DNA of 64,000 nucleotides. It comes from JAGVXH01 sp041649755 (GTDB taxonomy: Archaea > Nanobdellota > Nanobdellia > Pacearchaeales > GW2011-AR1). The notes below the pieces were generated by a model. It did not search any database, had not been told where the DNA came from, and worked only from the letters and a program-made list of their open reading frames with translations. Below are positions 58,885 to 64,000 of this stretch, one piece after another. The translations under genes and the position numbers were made by a program. Positions within the stretch are counted from its first letter, which is position 1. Each line of letters begins with the position of its first letter. The stretch lies in assembly GCA_041649755.1 (NCBI GenBank), contig JBAZMK010000002.1, positions 55,740 through 119,739 of the forward strand. Reading direction: 5' to 3'.

Positions 58885-59008
58885 ATAAAAATAACCAACA
58901 AGAATACTATAAAAGATTATCGCTAAGGCAAAAACTATTAGGGAAAGATAATTTTGATAGTAAACACTGTTAATATAAGTTTTTATATCTAAATAAATAA
59001 GATTAATA

Positions 59009-59494
59009 ATGAGAAATAAAAATGTCGGCTTCTTAATTGTGGGAGTATCATTTATAATCCTAATAATCATTCTTTTATTTAATTCAGGGATGAAAGAAAT
59101 TGTCAGTCAGAGTTGCGACCACGGGTCAAGTTGTTCTATGTACGACACAATCTCATTTCAAACTTACCTTAGCCTTACCATCTCAGGAATCATCTTCTTA
59201 ATCGGGCTATTTCTTATCTTTGCAAAAGAAAATGAAAAAGTAATTATAAAACACAAGACTATAACAAGAAAAGAAAAGAAAAAACCTCTTGATACTTCAA
59301 AATTAAGTAAAGATGAAAAACAAGTAATCGAAATATTAACCAGAGAAAACGGAGCTGTCTTCCAAAAGAGTTTAATGGAAGAATTAGGCGTCGGAAAAGT
59401 AAAGATAACTCGTTTAATGGATCGGCTTGAAGCCAAACAACTAATTGAACGAAAACGAAGGGGAATGAACAATATCATCGTATTGAAGTATTGA
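59009..59494 (+). CDS. Membrane-bound winged-helix regulator
   Basis: The 161-residue protein has two membrane helices (about 8-25 and 51-70) separated by an outside loop with two Cys (QSCDHGSSCSMYD). A cytoplasmic Lys-rich linker leads to a winged-helix domain (LSKDEKQVIEILTRENGAVFQKSLMEELG to RRGMNNIIVLKY). This is a one-component membrane sensor and DNA-binding protein. It lies 67 nt upstream of the Cys-rich secreted peptide, a possible target or signal. Confidence 0.82.
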   Translation: MRNKNVGFLIVGVSFIILIIILLFNSGMKEIVSQSCDHGSSCSMYDTISFQTYLSLTISGIIFLIGLFLIFAKENEKVIIKHKTITRKEKKKPLDTSKLSKDEKQVIEILTRENGAVFQKSLMEELGVGKVKITRLMDRLEAKQLIERKRRGMNNIIVLKY

Positions 59495-59561
59495 AACTAG
59501 TTTCTCCAAAGCAGATATAATATAACTTCTGATAAGGATATTAACTAAATTGGAGGTTAAA

Positions 59562-59771
59562 ATGAAAATTTGGCTAATTGCACTAATAATGGGAACTTTA
59601 GTATTGGCAAGTATGATGGTTGTTAACGCATTGCAAGAAGAAACACCAAAGACTGATGCTAACAATTTACAAAGTTGTGGAAGTTGCGGTGGGAATTGTA
59701 ATGCTTTAGAAGGTTGTTCTCTTTCTACTTGCGGAATCAACAACGGCGGAAGTTGCGGATGTAAAAGTTAA
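59562..59771 (+). CDS. Small secreted Cys-rich protein
   Basis: The 69-residue protein has a signal peptide (IWLIALIMGTLVLASMMVVNA) and a mature part of about 45 residues with seven Cys, mostly spaced by Gly and Ser (SCGSCGGNCNALEGC, STCG, GGSCGCKS). It may bind metal, or be a structural or modified peptide. The ATG at 59562 follows a strong GGAGGT. It is downstream of the membrane HTH gene in the same direction. Confidence 0.75.
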   Translation: MKIWLIALIMGTLVLASMMVVNALQEETPKTDANNLQSCGSCGGNCNALEGCSLSTCGINNGGSCGCKS

Positions 59772-59808
59772 ATCCCAAACTAAAAAAATTATTTTTATTT
59801 TTTAATGG

Positions 59809-60036
59809 TCAATCATCAACCAATTTCTCTGCCCTATTAATCATCTCTTTCTTTAGTCCAATAAAAACCCCGCCTTTTTTTGCACCAACATAAGAACTTT
59901 CACCTGACTTCAAAATTTTATTCAGTTCATCAAGTTCAATATCCACATGCGTAACGGTAGCACCAGATTTTCCCTTAACATGAATATAAACATTCGCCTT
60001 ACCTAAAAGTTTTTTTCCCTCACCTCTTCCCGACAT
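59809..60036 (-). CDS. Small basic protein of unknown function
   Basis: The 75-residue protein has predicted beta strands (LLGKANVYIHVKGKSG, TVTHVDIELDELNKIL) and a C-terminal helix EMINRAEKLVDD. I recognise no family. It lies just downstream of the initiator tRNA on the same strand. Confidence 0.6.
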   Translation of the reverse strand: MSGRGEGKKLLGKANVYIHVKGKSGATVTHVDIELDELNKILKSGESSYVGAKKGGVFIGLKKEMINRAEKLVDD

Positions 60037-60076
60037 AAAATAACGAAGAAATCTAACTATAAAAAAGTTACTAATA

Positions 60077-60152
60077 TAGCGGGGGCAGGATTTGAACCAT
60101 GCGACCTCGAGGTTATGGGCCTCGCGAGCTGACCAGACTGCTCCACCCCGCT
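60077..60152 (-). tRNA. Initiator tRNA-Met (anticodon CAU)
   Basis: The acceptor AGCGGGG/CCCCGCT gives A1-U72, an archaeal initiator mark, with discriminator A. The anticodon stem CGAGG/CCTCG holds the loop CCCATAA, so position 33 is C instead of U. The T-stem (GCA, extra T, GG against CCTGC) needs one bulged base. It is divergent from metG, which starts 86 nt away. Confidence 0.88.
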
Positions 60153-60237
60153 AAGAATCTATAAAGGAAAACTTCTACCAACTTTTAAACTTAACGGACA
60201 TAGTTAGATTTTTATATTCAATTAAAGTCCCTTATCT

Positions 60238-62091
60238 ATGAAGAAATTTTACATAACAACCACAATTCCTTATGCTAATGCCCCCCCTCACATAGGTCAC
60301 GCACTGGAATTTGTCCAAGCAGACGTAATCGCTAGATGGAACCGCTTAAAAGGAAACCAAGTCTTTTTTCTCACAGGAACCGACGAACACGGAACAAAAA
60401 ACTACCAAACAGCAAAAAAAGAAGGATTAAATCCACAAGACTTTGTAAATAAAAACGCGAAATACTTTAAAGAAATTTTAGAAAAACTCCACATCTCAAA
60501 CGACAATTTCATCAGAACAACTGATAAAAAAGCACACTGGCCGGGCGTAATAGAAATGTGGAAAACTCTTTCCAAAAAAGGCGACATCTACGAAAAAGAA
60601 TACGAAGGATTCTACTGCTCTGGTTGCGAAAGATTCGTCACAGAAAAAGACTTAATCAACGGAAAATGCCCCGACCACCCAAAAATAGAAATCCAAAAAA
60701 TCTCGGAAAAAAATTACTTTTTCAAGCTGTCAAAATATTCAGATAAGATAAAATCAAAAATAGAATCGGGAGAGCTAACAATTTATCCGCAAAGATGGAA
60801 AAACGACTTTTTAGGATTAATCAAAGAAGGCTTAACTGATGTAAGTTTTTCAAGGGACAAAGAACATCTCCCTTGGGGAATCCCAGTACCAGGAGACGAT
60901 TCTCAAGTAATGTATGTCTGGTGTGACGCCCTAACAAATTACTTAACAGGAATAGACTTCCCAGATAAAGAATACAAAAAATTCTGGCCTGCAGATATTC
61001 ACGTAGTCGGAAAAGATATGTTAAGATTTCACACAGGAATCTGGCCTGGAATGCTTCTGTCGGCAGGATTACCTTTACCTAAAAAAGTAATAGTCCACGG
61101 ATTTTTAACATCCAACGGACAAAAAATGTCAAAATCAACAGGCAACACAATAGACCCTTTTAAAATTATAGAAGAATACGGCTCAGATGCATTAAGATAT
61201 TTCTTCTGTAGAAACTATGTTTTTGGAGAAGACGGCGATATCCAAGAATCTGCAATAGTCCGGAGATACAACGATGAACTAGCAAATAAATATGGAAATC
61301 TCATATCCAGAGTCTGTGCAATCTCAGAGTCAAACGGAATAAAAAAATCTGAAAATTCACTCATCAAAAAACTAAAAACGCCCAAAATAAAAAAATTGAT
61401 AGAGAACTTTGAATTTGACAAGGCATTAAACGAAATCTTTACTTTCATAGACCTTTGCAACGAATACATTCAGACAAAGAAACCTTGGGAAACAAAAGAC
61501 CAAAAAGTTCCTTACGAACTAGCCGACTCAATAAAAAAAATAACTATATTACTTTACCCATTTATCCCGAACTCAACGGAAAAAATCGCAAAACACCTTG
61601 ACTTTAAAATCTCGCTGAAAGAATTAGAAAAACCATTAAAAAACACCAAAATCAAAAAAGCCCCTGTCTTCTTTGAAAAAAAGACTGTACCCGAAGAACA
61701 ACCGAAACCAAAAGCAAATATTAATAAATCTGAAGAACCTAAAGAAATAATGGAAGGAGTTACATCTATAGAATATGCAGATTTTGAAAAAATGAATTTA
61801 AAAGTTGCAGAAATACAAAATATTGAAGATATTGAAGGCGCAGACAAACTCTACAAATTAACAATCTCACTCGGAGATGAAGTAAGAACAATCTGCGCAG
61901 GAATAAAACAATTCTACTCTCACGACGAATTAAAAGGAAAAAGAATCGTTGTTTTAACAAACCTAAAACCAAGAACACTAAGGGGAATAGAAAGCAAAGG
62001 AATGCTTCTGGCAGCGACAAATAAAGACCACTCAAAAGTCTCTTTACTCACACCAGACCAGGAAATTGAAGTTGGAAGTCAGGTTAGTTAA
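60238..62091 (+). CDS. metG: Methionyl-tRNA synthetase with C-terminal tRNA-binding domain
   Basis: The 617-residue class I synthetase charges initiator and elongator tRNA-Met. HIGH is at PPHIGH (16-21), the zinc knuckle follows near CSGCERF, and KMSKS is in GQKMSKSTG near residue 295. After a Lys/Glu linker, the last 110 residues (from MEGVTSIEYADFEKMNLKV) form an EMAP-type OB-fold tRNA-binding domain. The neighbouring divergent tRNA is its substrate. Confidence 0.97.
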   Translation: MKKFYITTTIPYANAPPHIGHALEFVQADVIARWNRLKGNQVFFLTGTDEHGTKNYQTAKKEGLNPQDFVNKNAKYFKEILEKLHISNDNFIRTTDKKAHWPGVIEMWKTLSKKGDIYEKEYEGFYCSGCERFVTEKDLINGKCPDHPKIEIQKISEKNYFFKLSKYSDKIKSKIESGELTIYPQRWKNDFLGLIKEGLTDVSFSRDKEHLPWGIPVPGDDSQVMYVWCDALTNYLTGIDFPDKEYKKFWPADIHVVGKDMLRFHTGIWPGMLLSAGLPLPKKVIVHGFLTSNGQKMSKSTGNTIDPFKIIEEYGSDALRYFFCRNYVFGEDGDIQESAIVRRYNDELANKYGNLISRVCAISESNGIKKSENSLIKKLKTPKIKKLIENFEFDKALNEIFTFIDLCNEYIQTKKPWETKDQKVPYELADSIKKITILLYPFIPNSTEKIAKHLDFKISLKELEKPLKNTKIKKAPVFFEKKTVPEEQPKPKANINKSEEPKEIMEGVTSIEYADFEKMNLKVAEIQNIEDIEGADKLYKLTISLGDEVRTICAGIKQFYSHDELKGKRIVVLTNLKPRTLRGIESKGMLLAATNKDHSKVSLLTPDQEIEVGSQVS

Positions 62092-62092
62092 A

Positions 62093-62869
62093 CTATATCC
62101 CTCTTATCCTATCAAAAAAACCCGCTAAATATCTTTTATTCTTCTTCAAACTTTTCTCAGCTTCAGGACCAAGAACTTTCAAAGCAATTTCATTGTACTT
62201 CTTTGAAACTTTGCTTCTTGGATGGGTATGAATCACTGCATCTCTCAAATTAAGGGACTCTTTTACAGCCTTGTCTTCTGGGATTACCCCGATAATCTGG
62301 GTTTCAAGCATAGATTTTATTGAAGATAAAGGCATTTCATACCTCGCATTCTTGTATCTCGTAACAATCACACCGTTAACCTCTTTCCCCATAGAACGCG
62401 CAACTTTAACCGCCTTCAGAGCATCGGTAACAGCAGGCATCTCAGGATTAGTAACAATAATAATTTCATCAGACGCCTCAATTACCGCAATCACTTCCTC
62501 GCCAAAACCTGCCGCCGAATCAAAAATCACAAAATCGTAATCCTTTTTCAATTGTTTAGCAATTTCTGGGAGTTTTTTCGTATTAAATTTAGTAAGCTCT
62601 TTTATAGACAATGATGAAGGAATAATCTTCGTACCAGAGGAGTGTTCATAAATTACTTCGCTAATATCTGCCTTTCCCTTCAAAACATGATTTAGTGTAA
62701 CAGGGACAATCGGAGCACCAAGTTGCAAACCCACATTAGGTGTATTAAGATTAGCATCAACTATAACTACTTCTTTATTCAGCTTATTTAACGAAACCCC
62801 AAGGTTAATTGCCGTGGTAGTCTTTCCAACTCCACCCTTTCCCGAGTTAATTACAATCACTCTTCCCAT
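62093..62869 (-). CDS. minD: MinD/ParA-family ATPase
   Basis: The 258-residue protein has the deviant Walker A KGGVGKTT near residue 10, VVIVDANLNTPNVGLQLG, FVIFDSAAGF and IVTNPEMPAVTDALK, all typical of archaeal MinD. The C-terminus KRYLAGFFDRIRGI is amphipathic and could be the membrane-targeting helix. Archaeal MinD proteins position surface structures; here it lies upstream of no partner on the same strand but follows two helical unknowns. Confidence 0.9.
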   Translation of the reverse strand: MGRVIVINSGKGGVGKTTTAINLGVSLNKLNKEVVIVDANLNTPNVGLQLGAPIVPVTLNHVLKGKADISEVIYEHSSGTKIIPSSLSIKELTKFNTKKLPEIAKQLKKDYDFVIFDSAAGFGEEVIAVIEASDEIIIVTNPEMPAVTDALKAVKVARSMGKEVNGVIVTRYKNARYEMPLSSIKSMLETQIIGVIPEDKAVKESLNLRDAVIHTHPRSKVSKKYNEIALKVLGPEAEKSLKKNKRYLAGFFDRIRGI

Positions 62870-62914
62870 TTTAAGTATAGTTACCAGAAAAAACTGCTTT
62901 ATAAATCTTATTTA

Positions 62915-63358
62915 TTAATCCGCCAAAATTCTTTTCACTTCGTCAACAAAGTTTTCAACAATACTCGCATACTCGCCCAATCTTTCCATATTTATTTCTA
63001 TTGTCTTTGTCGGCTCAATTATTTTAAGATTAACATTCTTCCTGAACTCTCCCTCACGAGTTTTATTAAGGTCAGGAATCCTCTTAAAGAAAATATACAA
63101 AGGAATCACATTCTGTACATCCTCATTCTTCTTAAAATAAAGTTTCATGAACTCTATACGCTGTTTAGGACTGATAGGTTTAGCAGGAATTTTTCCTTTC
63201 TCCACATAAAACTCCAAAAGCCTGTCAAAACAAACCTCCATAAGGTTCTTCCACCGAGCAATAAGATTAAGTATAACATCGCAAGTCTTTGTATACTTAA
63301 GACTTACATAAAGTAAATGGTCCGCACTGGTCTTTTCTTTAATAATCTCTTCGGTCAT
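62915..63358 (-). CDS. Helical protein of unknown function upstream of minD
   Basis: The 147-residue protein is mostly helical (HLLYVSLKYTKTCDVILNLIARWKNLMEV, then FVDEVKRIL at the C-terminus). No catalytic motif or family is recognised. It lies 45 nt upstream of minD on the same strand, and a similar small gene lies upstream of it, suggesting a three-gene unit. Confidence 0.65.
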   Translation of the reverse strand: MTEEIIKEKTSADHLLYVSLKYTKTCDVILNLIARWKNLMEVCFDRLLEFYVEKGKIPAKPISPKQRIEFMKLYFKKNEDVQNVIPLYIFFKRIPDLNKTREGEFRKNVNLKIIEPTKTIEINMERLGEYASIVENFVDEVKRILAD

Positions 63359-63415
63359 AAATATCCTCTATATGTAAGAAAATTAAGGTATACGTTCTTT
63401 TTATATCTGTCGGAA

Positions 63416-63832
63416 CTAACCTGGAAAACCCAAAACCCCCTTTTTCAGTGAAATAATCAAATTTTTCAGCCTTTCAAACGTCAAAATCCTATACTTCCCC
63501 CCCTCAATAATTATAATCTGGTCATTTTTCTGATAACTTATAGGAGAAATTTTATGTGCTTTATAAATTTCCAATGTCTTTAACAAATCTTCACGAGTTA
63601 CTACATCTAAATACTCCCCACCAACCTTATTAAAAAAATCAAAATTATCATACGACCCCCCAAACCCCCCATAACAAAGATAAGACCTTATCAAACTCTC
63701 AACCGCCCTGTTCATCTCATTAAGTATACCTAAAAAAGTTCTCTTGTCAGGAAAACTCTCATAAGTTTTTACCATCCTTTCAATTATAGATAGATGATAC
63801 TTCGCCATAAAAAATGATTCGCGATAATCCAT
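63416..63832 (-). CDS. Helical protein of unknown function (possible HEPN-like fold)
   Basis: The 138-residue protein begins with two helices (ESFFMAKYHLSIIERMVKTY and LGILNEMNRAVESLIRSYL) that recall HEPN-type domains, followed by a Gly/Tyr-rich loop and KYRILTFERLKNLIISLKKG. There is no RNase motif. It is the first of a probable three-gene unit ending in minD. Confidence 0.6.
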   Translation of the reverse strand: MDYRESFFMAKYHLSIIERMVKTYESFPDKRTFLGILNEMNRAVESLIRSYLCYGGFGGSYDNFDFFNKVGGEYLDVVTREDLLKTLEIYKAHKISPISYQKNDQIIIIEGGKYRILTFERLKNLIISLKKGVLGFPG

Positions 63833-63913
63833 ATAATTCCAAAAAAAGAGAGTTTTTATTAATTATTGTAGGGGATTACAAAGATATTTAAATGCGAATT
63901 TTTTGTGGTGTTT

Positions 63914-64000
63914 ATGGCGCGAAAAGCAAGTGGGGGAAAGTACAAGCGAGTTGTAAAGAAGAAGCTGACGGGGAGAGCTGGGCAATCGCGTGTTGTGAAA
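63914..64000 (+). CDS. Ribosomal protein eS8-like (partial, 5' end only)
   Basis: Twenty-nine codons are visible before the right edge, starting MARKASGGKYKRVVKKKL and then TGRAGQSRVVK. The K-x-SGG-x-Y-K-R and basic KKKL-x-GR pattern resembles the start of archaeal S8e. A TATTTAAATG box lies about 25 nt upstream. The codons are richer in G than those of neighbouring genes. The short visible part limits the call. Confidence 0.5.
   Translation, partial: MARKASGGKYKRVVKKKLTGRAGQSRVVK

Noticed and set aside
58792..59070. Open frame through tRNA-Leu(UAA)
   Set aside because: Its C-terminal part is translated tRNA, and the rest is AT-rich spacer.
1..64000. CRISPR array, rRNA operon or complete provirus
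   Set aside because: No regularly spaced repeats, no rRNA-like sequence, and no capsid, terminase or integrase genes were seen.

Overview
The window comes from an AT-rich, gene-dense archaeal genome, most likely a small-genome DPANN archaeon of the Woesearchaeota/Pacearchaeota type. The archaeal assignment rests on an rpoH-rpoB-rpoA-L30e-nusA operon, TFB, Alba, RFC small and large subunits, EndA, DphB, eS17, ABCE1, A1-U72 tRNA-Gln and an AGCGGG initiator tRNA. The DPANN assignment is inference from compact divergent proteins, large Cys-rich surface proteins and the low GC. Many genes have a TTTAAA or TTTATAAA box about 25 nt before the ATG, as expected for leaderless archaeal transcripts; a minority carry a strong GGAGGT ribosome binding site.

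Layout. 1-7.3 kb: RNA polymerase operon on the minus strand, with an unsplit A'+A'' subunit. 7.4-16 kb: tRNA-Lys, dCMP deaminase, dUTPase, ABCE1, 3-methyladenine glycosylase, ArgRS, an interrupted tRNA-Val, a PD-(D/E)XK-like nuclease, a TrmB regulator and a Bud23-like methyltransferase. 16-23.5 kb: tRNA-Thr, a TtuA/Ncs6-like tRNA thiolase, then a deoxynucleotide block (double-domain ThyX, Tmk, NrdR, NrdD, a separately encoded glycyl-radical peptide, NrdG, a DUF1653-like protein) and NAD kinase. 23.5-31.6 kb: tRNA-Gly with a duplicated 3' end, IleRS, DphB, Pcp, EndA, eS17, Alba, TFB, tRNA-Leu. 31.6-42 kb: surface proteins (1702 aa, 618 aa pilin-like, beta-helix) and a small HEPN/HNH pair by tRNA-Ser. 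42-49 kb: an Xre/DUF2178 pair, PC4-like and CYTH proteins, acetyl-CoA synthetase, and a surface cluster with a tandemly duplicated two-gene module. 49-54 kb: 2-oxoacid:ferredoxin oxidoreductase with an [FeFe]-hydrogenase-like protein, TatD, tRNA-Gln with a structured element. 54-64 kb: eL41-like peptide, RFC, a DsbA-like protein, a membrane HTH plus Cys-rich peptide, initiator tRNA, MetRS, MinD, and a partial eS8-like gene.

How it fits together. The dCMP deaminase, dUTPase, ThyX, Tmk and NrdDG genes give an oxygen-independent route to dNTPs including dTTP. The oxidoreductase, hydrogenase-like and acetyl-CoA synthetase genes suggest fermentative 2-oxoacid oxidation with electrons leaving through ferredoxin. 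The surface genes suggest extensive cell-surface contact structures.

Strongest unusual signals: (1) class III RNR split so that the glycyl-radical segment is its own 42-codon ORF with its own ribosome binding site; (2) a family of structured inserts at tRNA 3' ends, in which the same 14-bp hairpin sits in the T-loop of tRNA-Val and in a degenerate repeat after tRNA-Gln, and in which tRNA-Gly and possibly tRNA-Leu also have duplicated 3' ends; (3) a minimal H-cluster-type protein in the oxidoreductase operon; (4) a two-domain ThyX whose signature motif is divided between its halves.
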